From: a bacterium
Lineage (GTDB): Bacteria; Planctomycetota; SZUA-567
DNA length: 64,000 bases
Assembly (NCBI GenBank): GCA_003245715.1
Contig: QKCJ01000034.1
Location: 1-64,000, forward strand
Direction: 5' to 3'
Shown: piece by piece, positions 17,714 through 25,026 of the stretch
How positions within the stretch are numbered: the stretch's first letter is position 1
Layout: the number at the start of each line of letters is the position of its first letter
Translations under genes and position numbers: made by a program
The notes under the pieces: generated by a model
The model's input: only the letters and a program-made list of their open reading frames with translations
The model's database searches: none
Told to the model about the DNA's origin: nothing

Positions 17714-18463
17714 ATGGCTGGTCACTCACACTGGGCAGGTATCAAGCATAAGAAAGCTGCCAATGACGCAAAAAAGGGTAAGGTCTTCTCACGTCTTGCC
17801 AAGCTGGTTTATATTGCGGTTCTGGAAGGCGGCGGCGGTAATCCTGACGATAACCCGCGTCTGCGCCTTATCCTTGAAAAGTGTCGCCAGGCTAATATGC
17901 CAAAGGACAATATCAAGCGCGCCATTGTCAAGGCGACAGAGAGCGGTGATGGTTATATTCCGATGACCTTTGAAAGTTACGGCCCGGCGGGTGTGGCGAT
18001 TATTGCCGAGTGTCTGACTGACAATACCAACCGTACCGGACCGGAAGTTCGCCACCTGATGGAGAAGGCCGGAGCCAAGATCGGCAAGGAAGGCTCGGTT
18101 GCGTACATGTTCCAGCGCAAGGGCGTGTATGTAATTGACGGGGAAAAGACTGATGAAGATACTCTGATGGATATTGCCCTTGAGGCCGGGGCTGAGGACA
18201 TTGCCAACCACGGCGATTTCTTTGAGGTATTTACCGGCGTTGCGGAATTTGTTCCGGTTGGTGAAGCTTTTGAGAAGGCCGGCATTGAGACCCGTGAGGG
18301 TGAAATGAAGCTTGTTCCTGAGAACTCCGTAGAGGTCGGCCTTGAGGACGCCCAGAAGATCATGAATATTATCGAGAAGATTGAAGAACATGAAGACGTG
18401 CAGAACGTTTATGCGAACTTCGACATCTCTGATGAGGTTGCTGCGCAGCTTGCTGCTGAGTAA
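17714..18463 (+). CDS. yebC: YebC/PmpR-family regulator (TACO1 family)
   Basis: The N-terminus MAGHSHWAGIKHKKAANDAK is diagnostic for the family, as are RLRLILEKCRQANMPKDNI and YGPAGVAII. Members have been described as transcription regulators and, more recently, as ribosome-associated factors that help translate proline-rich motifs. Length is 249 residues, as usual. AAGGAG lies five to six bases before the ATG. A terminator follows at 18492. In many genomes yebC sits beside ruvC; that is not the case here. Confidence 0.95.
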   Translation: MAGHSHWAGIKHKKAANDAKKGKVFSRLAKLVYIAVLEGGGGNPDDNPRLRLILEKCRQANMPKDNIKRAIVKATESGDGYIPMTFESYGPAGVAIIAECLTDNTNRTGPEVRHLMEKAGAKIGKEGSVAYMFQRKGVYVIDGEKTDEDTLMDIALEAGAEDIANHGDFFEVFTGVAEFVPVGEAFEKAGIETREGEMKLVPENSVEVGLEDAQKIMNIIEKIEEHEDVQNVYANFDISDEVAAQLAAE

Positions 18464-18491
18464 TGACCGGTAAGGATTCTTTGTTTTTAAT

Positions 18492-18520
18492 AAACCGGTC
18501 TCGTGTGGGCCGGTTTTTTT
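18492..18520 (+). terminator. Rho-independent terminator of yebC
   Basis: AAACCGG (18492-18498) and CCGGTTT (18510-18516) pair around an 11-base loop and run into seven T residues. It lies 28 bases after the yebC stop. Confidence 0.85.
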
Positions 18521-18533
18521 ATCGGAGTTAATT

Positions 18534-18920
18534 ATGTTTGAATCACTTGAAGAGATAAAAAAACTGCATGTGCGCTGGCAGATTATGGCGGTTTTGACGG
18601 TCTTTGGCTCGGTGCTGATCTGGCTTGGGGTGCTGTCTTTGTATTTTAACTACACGGGGCAGTCCTATCAGGATGTGACCTCGAATTTTATCCGCATTCT
18701 CTGGGTGGCGGGGTTGCTCGCGCTGATATATTTTTCCCGTAAACTCGGTACAATTGTTATGGGAAAAAATCTGCTCTGCGGCAATTGTCATAAGCGGATA
18801 TTTACCGGGCAGCGGCCGGAGGTTGCGGTTACGGTGGGGGTCTGCCCGTACTGCAATACTGCGCTGGTTGCAGATTCTGAGAGCGGTGGGCAGGATGAAG
18901 CGGTATCTGATAAAAATTAA
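18534..18920 (+). CDS. Small membrane protein with zinc ribbon
   Basis: A 128-residue protein with two membrane segments (about 17-39 and 52-68) and a cytoplasmic zinc ribbon built from CGNC and CPYC (about residues 82-107). No family recognised. The paired Cys motifs suggest a structural zinc site, as in small proteins that contact nucleic acids or partner proteins. CGGAG lies eight to nine bases upstream of the ATG. A terminator follows directly. Confidence 0.7.
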   Translation: MFESLEEIKKLHVRWQIMAVLTVFGSVLIWLGVLSLYFNYTGQSYQDVTSNFIRILWVAGLLALIYFSRKLGTIVMGKNLLCGNCHKRIFTGQRPEVAVTVGVCPYCNTALVADSESGGQDEAVSDKN

Positions 18921-18956
18921 AAGTTGATAATGAATTAAAATCTCTAAATAAAAAAG

Positions 18957-18982
18957 CACCCGCAGCTGGCGGGTGTTTTTTT
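18957..18982. terminator. Bidirectional terminator between convergent genes
   Basis: CACCCGC (18957-18963) and GCGGGTG (18969-18975) form a tight stem with a 5-base loop. Seven T residues follow on the plus strand and an A-run precedes it, giving T residues on the minus strand. It separates the zinc-ribbon gene from the RseC-like gene. Confidence 0.88.
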
Positions 18983-19006
18983 GTGGGAAATATTTCTGCG
19001 GATTTA

Positions 19007-19462
19007 TCAGGCAGAATCTTTCTTGTCGTGGCAGCAGGAGGAATCACCTTTCTGGGCGGAATTCCTGACGTCAAGAATAGTGGCCTTGATGTTGAGTACG
19101 CTTTTTTGCAGGACATAGATCAGGGTGAAACCGAGAGTTATTCCGAGAATGCCGCCGCCGAAAAGTCCGGCGTCACCAAAAAAGTAGTTGCCGACCGCGC
19201 CGCCAGCCAGGGTTATGAGAAGAAGCTGGCCGAAGATCAGAAGCGCGGATAAGGTCTGGCTTGGCAGGTTTATCTCGGCTGTGATCATTTCATTGTCTTT
19301 ATGTCCGGCAGTATTTTCAACCGGCAGCTGGTATACCGCGTCGTCAAAGATATTACACATTCCGCAGCCCTTGCAGCCGCCGCAGCTTTTTTCCGGTAAG
19401 ACATCAATATAGGCAGAACCGTCATCTCTGATATGCAGGACACAATTTTTAAGCGTCTTCAT
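19007..19462 (-). CDS. RseC/SoxR-reducing-system-like membrane protein
   Basis: The N-terminal half carries the cysteine cluster CGGCKGCGMC (about 27-36) typical of RseC/MucC proteins, and two membrane segments follow (about 74-93 and 98-118). RseC works with the Rnf electron-transfer complex to reduce the SoxR iron-sulfur cluster. Here no rnf or rse genes are adjacent, so the partner is unknown. A second Cys pair near the C-terminus (SSCCHDKK) is unusual. Length, 151 residues, is close to E. coli RseC (159). Confidence 0.8.
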   Translation of the reverse strand: MKTLKNCVLHIRDDGSAYIDVLPEKSCGGCKGCGMCNIFDDAVYQLPVENTAGHKDNEMITAEINLPSQTLSALLIFGQLLLITLAGGAVGNYFFGDAGLFGGGILGITLGFTLIYVLQKSVLNIKATILDVRNSAQKGDSSCCHDKKDSA

Positions 19463-19504
19463 AAATTAATCGTCCTTTCATGTGCAGTGTTAAGTAATGG
19501 ATAT

Positions 19505-20620
19505 TTAAAAGCACTCCTGTTGTGAATGCCGGACTTCGCTGATTGCTTTGTCAAGACGCGGGACAAGGGTGTCCCAGATATAGCGCTTTGAGATTTCCCG
19601 CGCCAGAGCCATCAGTTCATTCCAGCTACCAGTATTTATTTTACCGGATAAATCCGCCAAATGCGAGCATAAAGCTCTGGCGGTGTTGTCATAAAGGAAA
19701 TCACCATTGCCGCGCAGGACCTCCGGGTAGGCGAGGCGCTCTGGCGCAAGGGGGAGTGTACCGCAGGATGCCGCCTCCATCAGGCTGATACCGAAAAACT
19801 CATGCTGGGCGGTACTGACGCAGATATCCGCTTCAGATAAAGCCCTGTAATAATCTTCGCGTGTTTCCTGAAAGCCCCAGTAATTGATGACCTCACTGAA
19901 TTCATCCTTGAGCAGATCAAAGACCTTCGGCTTATCTTTAAATGATTCGCCGATCACGCTGATCTCAAAAGGGATGTTTTTTTCCTGCAACAGAGTGAGA
20001 GCGCCGTAGAAATCGCCGGGGTTTTTGTCATATTCCCAGCGCGCCGCCCAGACCAGCCGCATCGGGCCGTCATTTCGCGGCGGGCGCGGCGGGGGCGGGT
20101 TTATCCCCTGCGGGAAGACTTCCGAGCGTTCGCGGATTGAATCAAGCTCGTCAACGTGTTTATAATCAGGCATCCGCCGCAGGTACGCGTCAAGCCCGTG
20201 CAGAAATACTTCCCGGTGCCAGGCGGTGTTAAACCAGACAGCGTCGGCGGCGGTGCAGGAGGTAAAATTCGAGTAGGCGTAATGATAATCGCGAGTGGAG
20301 CTGCTGCGCACTGGGTACATCAGCTGGTTTTCATGGAAGTATATCAGGCGCGGGAGGTTAGCGACTTTCGCGGGGAGGATTCCGCAAAGCTCGGGGAGGT
20401 TAATCATGTCGCTGACAAAGAGGATATCCCAGCTTTGTCCCTCTGCCACCATTTTTTGAACCAAGCGCGCACAGGTAAGCGGCGAATGGCGCATCCGCCA
20501 CTTCCACTTGTACGCAGGTAGCGTTACAAGCGTCCAGTCATGCTCTGATCGGCTCTGCCAGCCGTCGAGAAATGCCTTGTGCGAGCCGCCATAATAAGGC
20601 TCGATAGCGAGAATTTTCAT
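19505..20620 (-). CDS. Glycosyltransferase of the DUF3524/GTDC1 family (tRNA-queuosine mannosyltransferase-like)
   Basis: The N-terminus shows the family block EPYYGGSHKAFLDGW and the YKWKWRMRHSP motif (about 9-48) of DUF3524 proteins. The C-terminal half is a GT4-like Rossmann domain with the donor-binding loop EFFGISLMEAASCGTLPLAP. The human member, GTDC1/QTMAN, adds mannose to queuosine in tRNA-Asp; bacterial members are presumed to act similarly, but this is inference here. The ATG at 20620 is chosen because GGAG lies six bases upstream; the frame stays open to 20662. No queuosine-pathway gene is adjacent. Length is 371 residues. Confidence 0.8.
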   Translation of the reverse strand: MKILAIEPYYGGSHKAFLDGWQSRSEHDWTLVTLPAYKWKWRMRHSPLTCARLVQKMVAEGQSWDILFVSDMINLPELCGILPAKVANLPRLIYFHENQLMYPVRSSSTRDYHYAYSNFTSCTAADAVWFNTAWHREVFLHGLDAYLRRMPDYKHVDELDSIRERSEVFPQGINPPPPRPPRNDGPMRLVWAARWEYDKNPGDFYGALTLLQEKNIPFEISVIGESFKDKPKVFDLLKDEFSEVINYWGFQETREDYYRALSEADICVSTAQHEFFGISLMEAASCGTLPLAPERLAYPEVLRGNGDFLYDNTARALCSHLADLSGKINTGSWNELMALAREISKRYIWDTLVPRLDKAISEVRHSQQECF

Positions 20621-20716
20621 TCCGGTCTCCGTTAAACCTGCAAAATCAGGTCTTTGAGCCATGATTTCAAGGATAGCAGGCGATAATAAAAAGTCCAGAG
20701 TAAAATGTTTTGATAT

Positions 20717-20745
20717 TTGACAATTTCGTAGATATGGGGTATATT
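20717..20745 (+). promoter_or_regulatory. Near-consensus sigma-70 promoter of the flagellin gene
   Basis: TTGACA (20717-20722), a 17-base spacer and TATATT (20740-20745) lie in the 230-base gap before the flagellin gene. Transcription from about 20752 would give a ~100-base leader containing the imperfect inverted repeat GACTTGCCA/TGGCTTGTC around 20804-20826. I see no sigma-28 or sigma-54 promoter there. Confidence 0.6.
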
Positions 20746-20850
20746 GAATATTGCAGGGAGCCGTAGCGCTCTGGGGATGTAATTGTGCTATAACTCCTTG
20801 TTTGACTTGCCAATGGATGGCTTGTCGGGTGTCTCTAAGGAGGGAACATC

Positions 20851-22725
20851 ATGTCAATGTCAATATTTAACAGTGGCAGTATTCTCAACAATTTAAACAA
20901 ATATAATAACCTTACCAGTAAGGCTATGCAGCAGCTTTCAAGCGGCTACAAGATCAATACCGCCTCAGACGATCCGGCGGGTCTTATAATTTCCACCCAG
21001 CTCCACAGCCAGTATCTCGGCTCTTATCAGGCAATCAGAAACGCGCAGGAAGCCAATAACGTCCTTGGTATTGCCGAAGGCGGTCTTTCACAGATTTCAG
21101 ATATGTTAAGTCAGGCCAAGCAGCTTGCAGTTCACGCGGCTAATTCCGGTGTGACCTCTAATTCTCAGGTAGCTGCAGATCAGTCCGAGCTTAACGGTAT
21201 CCTCAATTCCATCAATAATATTTCCGCGACAACCAATTACGGCAGCAAGTCACTGCTCAACGGTACTTCAAGTATCGTCAACACCCAGACCGACACAACC
21301 TCTGCCGAGCAGACCCAGCAGAGCGCCGCGACCATGAGCTATACCGAGGCCAGCGGCCAGCTGACTGCCGATCAGCAGTTTGACATCACTGGAGCAAACG
21401 GTACGCAGAGTTTTTCATTCACTGCCGGACAAAGCCTGTCTGAAATGGCGGACGCGATCAATACCTACGCCTCGGATACCGGGGTGAGTGCCAATGTCAG
21501 CGAAGACGGTACGACACTTGAGCTTGTTTCGGCGGATAAAGGTGCGGCGTCTGCAATTACAGTCGATCAGACAACCGGAGACGCGTTTACGACGGCTGGC
21601 AGCTCGATTACCGCTAACGGTGTCGATACCCAGCTCACCGGTGCAGATCAGGGTAATATCATTAATATGGACACCAGCAATATCACGACTGCCGCCAGCG
21701 GTGATATGTCTGGCCTTAATGTGACCTTCAGCGGTAACGCGGCAGATCAGGCCGAGAAAGCTTATGTCGAGACGGATTTCGGTACCGGTTCACAGACTCT
21801 CGCCGCCGATCAGGAATTTACTGTTACCGGCGTCAACGGCTCGGAGACATTCTCATTTGCCGCCGGAACCTCAATTTCGGAAGTTGCTGATACCATCAAT
21901 CAGGCATCAGACCGTACCGGCGTAACCGCTTATGCGACTGATGACAATTCCGAGTTGCGCCTGACGAGTCAGGATTACGGCAGCGCGCAGAGTGTTACGG
22001 TTAATCAGGCTGCCGGCGACGCTTTTGCCGCAGCGGGGTCAAGCGTCAGCGATACGGGGCAGGATCTCACTGTTAACATCAATGGCGAGAACGTTACCGG
22101 AAACGGCCTTGAGGTGACATTCAACAGTGGTGATTATTCTGGCACACTCAATTTTAACGCCGGGCAGGACTCGACTGCGTATGATTCGGCAGTGACCACA
22201 GTTGCGCAGCTTGATTATGCGCAGAATGAAGTTACCAACGCCGATACCCGCCGCTCAAGCGAGGTTGATACCAGCGTTGGCGGTAACCAGTTTCAGCTTG
22301 GTGAGGGTTCTGGCTCGCAGAACCGTCAGGATTTTTCAATGCCTGATGCGTCATTGAACAGTCTGGGACGGGTAACTGTAGATGGTAAGGATTACAGCCT
22401 TGCCGACCTTTTCTCAGGCGGCTCGGCGGCACTTGCTGAAAATCCTGACATTGCCATGAAGGTGATCGATCAGGCGATTAAAGACGTCAGCTCAATGCGT
22501 GCGGATATTGGCGCGTACCAGTCAAATACTCTTTCCGCAACCACCTCGCAGCTTGAGATCGCTGCCGAAAATATTCTGGCCAGCGAGAGTGGTATCAACA
22601 GCGCAGATATGGCTGAGGCAATAACCGAGATGACCTCAAACCAGATAATGCAGAAGGTCAATATTTCTGTGCTGCAGAAGGCTAATTCCTCGATGGGAAA
22701 TATGCTCAAGCTTCTGGGTTCATGA
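20851..22725 (+). CDS. fliC: Flagellin
   Basis: The conserved D0/D1 ends are clear: MSIFNSGSILNNLNKY, AMQQLSSGYKINTASDDPAG and EANNVLGIAEGGLSQISDML at the N-terminus; VSSMRADIGAYQSN, AAENILASESGINSADMAE and SVLQKANSSMGNMLKLLGS at the C-terminus. The variable middle (about residues 160-400) contains two diverged copies of a ~75-residue unit, each running from F-[DT]-[IV]-TG.NG through SFSF/TFSF.AG to DAF..AGSS. These resemble flagellin hook IN-type domains exposed on the filament. AAGGAGGGA lies before the ATG. No other flagellar gene is in the window. Confidence 0.95.
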   Translation: MSMSIFNSGSILNNLNKYNNLTSKAMQQLSSGYKINTASDDPAGLIISTQLHSQYLGSYQAIRNAQEANNVLGIAEGGLSQISDMLSQAKQLAVHAANSGVTSNSQVAADQSELNGILNSINNISATTNYGSKSLLNGTSSIVNTQTDTTSAEQTQQSAATMSYTEASGQLTADQQFDITGANGTQSFSFTAGQSLSEMADAINTYASDTGVSANVSEDGTTLELVSADKGAASAITVDQTTGDAFTTAGSSITANGVDTQLTGADQGNIINMDTSNITTAASGDMSGLNVTFSGNAADQAEKAYVETDFGTGSQTLAADQEFTVTGVNGSETFSFAAGTSISEVADTINQASDRTGVTAYATDDNSELRLTSQDYGSAQSVTVNQAAGDAFAAAGSSVSDTGQDLTVNINGENVTGNGLEVTFNSGDYSGTLNFNAGQDSTAYDSAVTTVAQLDYAQNEVTNADTRRSSEVDTSVGGNQFQLGEGSGSQNRQDFSMPDASLNSLGRVTVDGKDYSLADLFSGGSAALAENPDIAMKVIDQAIKDVSSMRADIGAYQSNTLSATTSQLEIAAENILASESGINSADMAEAITEMTSNQIMQKVNISVLQKANSSMGNMLKLLGS

Positions 22726-22755
22726 GTCTGGCTGGTCTCTGAATTTGAAATTATG

Positions 22756-22791
22756 AAAACGGCTCCGGCAAAAAACCGGGGTCGTTTTTTT
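22756..22791 (+). terminator. Rho-independent terminator of flagellin gene
   Basis: AAAACGGCTCCGG (22756-22768) pairs with CCGGGGTCGTTTT (two G-T wobbles) around an A-rich loop and ends in seven T residues. It lies 30 bases past the flagellin stop. Confidence 0.85.
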
Positions 22792-22845
22792 GTATATTCG
22801 TTTGTTAACCAGAGAGGGCGTCTCTGGCGGTGTTTTTTCCCTGAC

Positions 22846-23970
22846 TCAGTTACGCTGAAAAAGGGAGAAGGAACTGGGGAGGCATGGCTGCTGGCTTTCA
22901 GCAGATAGGTTGCGGAAGTATTCTACCGGTATTTTCCCATCACGGACCTGCCCGATTGAACGGTAGGCGATGCTGCGCAGGTCGGTGACATTGTCGGGGA
23001 AGTCGAATGACTTGAGTGTCACCAGCGCTTCCACGGGGTAGGCCGGTTTGTCGATGCCGCGTTCTTCGGCGGCTTTTGTCAGGAAATAATCAAACAGCGG
23101 GAGTATGTCCTCGCCTCTTGCCGGGAGTGGCGGCAGGTGCAGATGCGCGCAGGCCTGATTGAAGTACAGATTGCTCCAGAAACCTTCTGTGGTCAGCGAT
23201 TCATCAATGTTGCCGTTGACGGTCAGGATCAGTTTTGATTTTTCATTCATGTAATTCTGCAGCAGCATATGCTCCTGTGATGAGAGGATGTCGGCGTTTT
23301 CAAGAACTGTCGCCCAGCCTGGCTCGGAGTTGAGAAAGCTCTGGAAGTCGGTGCGCGCCGCACAGTCAAAGGTTTCCCCGCCACCACGGATGCGGCTGAT
23401 AAGCCTTGCCAGCAGGGTTTTTCCCGTGCCGGAAGCGCCGGTAATCAGGATCGTCGTCTCGCGGCAGGACATGGTCTGCGCTTCCATGACGGTGTTTTTG
23501 GATTGCGGATCAACGGCGATAAAATCCCTGACGATTTCGTATTCCGCTTTGACATTGGCTCTTGATGATTGCATCGACATACGCTCGAGGTATCTGGCTT
23601 TAAGCGCGTTTTTTACAACGGTAATTGTGCGCAGGGTGTCGATTGGTTTGGTCAGGTAGTCGATGGCGCCTTTTTTCATGCACTCGGCGGCGACGTCGGG
23701 GTTGGTCTCGGTGGTGACGATTATTACCGGGGTGGAACTGTATTGCTGGCGCATGGTTTCAAGGACTTCAAAACCAGACATTCCCGGCATAATCAGGTCA
23801 AGGAGTACCAGGTCAGGTGAGAACATTTTTATACGCTCAAGCGCTTCATGTCCGCTGAGCGCCGGTGATATATGATAGCCTTCCTTGCTGAGGATATTGG
23901 CCATGACCTGGATGTTTTCCGGTGTGTCATCGACAATCAGAATAACAGGCCGTTGCGAATTAATACTCAT
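22846..23970 (-). CDS. Response regulator with degenerate NtrC-like AAA+ domain
   Basis: Residues about 8-125 are a receiver domain with phosphoacceptor D58 (PDLVLLDL) and K108. Residues about 150-360 resemble the sigma-54 activator ATPase: the Walker A GASGTGKT (178-185) is intact and the FWSNLYFNQ...LPPLPARGEDI stretch matches the region after sensor I. However, the sigma-54 contact motif GAFTGA is missing, the Walker B DE is replaced (GWATVLENAD), and no Fis-type DNA-binding helix closes the protein. It is unlikely to activate sigma-54 promoters and may act by protein contact. The start at 23970 has AAGGAG six bases upstream. Last gene of the signalling operon, 70 bases after cheB-like. 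Confidence 0.82.
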   Translation of the reverse strand: MSINSQRPVILIVDDTPENIQVMANILSKEGYHISPALSGHEALERIKMFSPDLVLLDLIMPGMSGFEVLETMRQQYSSTPVIIVTTETNPDVAAECMKKGAIDYLTKPIDTLRTITVVKNALKARYLERMSMQSSRANVKAEYEIVRDFIAVDPQSKNTVMEAQTMSCRETTILITGASGTGKTLLARLISRIRGGGETFDCAARTDFQSFLNSEPGWATVLENADILSSQEHMLLQNYMNEKSKLILTVNGNIDESLTTEGFWSNLYFNQACAHLHLPPLPARGEDILPLFDYFLTKAAEERGIDKPAYPVEALVTLKSFDFPDNVTDLRSIAYRSIGQVRDGKIPVEYFRNLSAESQQPCLPSSFSLFQRN

Positions 23971-24040
23971 TTTCCACTCCTTTGAGCCTTTCTGCAATTT
24001 ATCTATTGCGTATTGTTGACTCTCTGCCCTTTTTTGTTTC

Positions 24041-24652
24041 TTAATAACGGTTGCTGACAAAACTGCAGAGCCTCTGCACCTCTGCGGGGATGCCTGTCAG
24101 ACTTATAATGTTGTCGGCAAGACCGGCCATGATTACGCTTTTGGGCATGCCCCAGACAGCGCTGCTGGCCTGATCCTGCGCGATAATATAACCGCCGTTT
24201 TCTTTTACTACCCGCGAACCTTCTGTGCCATCCTGCCCCATTCCCGTCAGCACAATCCCCAGCAGGCGGCTTTTATAAGCCCAGGCCGCCGTCCTGAAAA
24301 GAACATCCGCCGCAGGGCGGCAGCCGTTTTCCTTCGGCGCGTCGCCAAGCAGGATTATCCGGTTGCCGTTAAGCGCCATATGTTTGTCGCCCGGCGCCAG
24401 ATAGATATTGTTGTTTTTTATCGTCTGGTCGTTATGCGCTTCCTGAACCAGATAACCGTTAATCCCCCCGCATTTGTCATTCAGCCCTTGTGCAAAGCGG
24501 GGCGTGAATTCCTTTGACATATGCTGCACAATCAGGATCGGTAATGTCGTCGCCGCACAGAGGTCCGGTAATGTCTGGTAGAGTGCGTTCGGCCCTCCCA
24601 TAGATGTGCCGATAACGATACATTTGAATCCGAATGATGGTGCGCAGTTCAT
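24041..24652 (-). CDS. Stand-alone CheB-type protein-glutamate methylesterase domain
   Basis: A 203-residue catalytic domain with the CheB triad in place: S17 (GTSMGG), H44 (VQHMS) and D141 (TGMGQDG). CheB removes methyl groups from, or deamidates, chemoreceptor glutamines/glutamates. The regulatory receiver domain usually fused at the N-terminus is absent; instead a separate receiver gene lies immediately upstream and overlaps by four bases (ATGA). No CheR methyltransferase or methyl-accepting receptor is in the window, so its substrate protein is unknown. Confidence 0.88.
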   Translation of the reverse strand: MNCAPSFGFKCIVIGTSMGGPNALYQTLPDLCAATTLPILIVQHMSKEFTPRFAQGLNDKCGGINGYLVQEAHNDQTIKNNNIYLAPGDKHMALNGNRIILLGDAPKENGCRPAADVLFRTAAWAYKSRLLGIVLTGMGQDGTEGSRVVKENGGYIIAQDQASSAVWGMPKSVIMAGLADNIISLTGIPAEVQRLCSFVSNRY

Positions 24653-25026
24653 TTTTCCGTCAATCCCAGCAGCGAGAAAATTCTTTTTATCAGCTCCTCG
24701 CCGCTATATGGTTTTTTCAGTAATTCCTGATTAATCTCAAGCTTGAATTCCGCATCAAGCTTGTCTCCGGTAAAGCCGCTGCAAAAAAGGACCGGACATT
24801 TGCAGCCTGACTCTCGCATTTTTTCGTATGCGTCGCGGCCGTTCATTCCTGGCATAAGGATATCAAGCAGCAGCAGGTCAATCTTGTCTGCATTGAGAAG
24901 GTATTTCTCAACAGCTTCAAGTCCGTTGCCGGCTTCAATTACCTCAAAGCCCTGACGGGTGAGGTGTTCGCGTGCCAGGGCCCGGCAGATTGTATGGTCT
25001 TCAGCTACGAGGATGGTCTTAGCCAT
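24649..25026 (-). CDS. Single-domain response regulator (receiver)
   Basis: A CheY-like receiver of 125 residues with the acidic pair ED (9-10), phosphoacceptor D55 (LLLLDILMPGMNG) and the conserved lysine in LLKKPYSGEEL. There is no output domain. It overlaps the kinase gene upstream by eight bases and the CheB-type gene downstream by four, so it is presumably the phospho-carrier linking kinase and methylesterase. Sequence resembles receivers found at the C-terminus of hybrid kinases. Confidence 0.9.
   Translation of the reverse strand: MAKTILVAEDHTICRALAREHLTRQGFEVIEAGNGLEAVEKYLLNADKIDLLLLDILMPGMNGRDAYEKMRESGCKCPVLFCSGFTGDKLDAEFKLEINQELLKKPYSGEELIKRIFSLLGLTEK

Noticed and set aside
22846..23970. 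Annotation as a sigma-54-dependent transcription activator
   Set aside because: The GAFTGA loop, Walker B acidic pair and DNA-binding helix are missing, so the usual family name would mislead.
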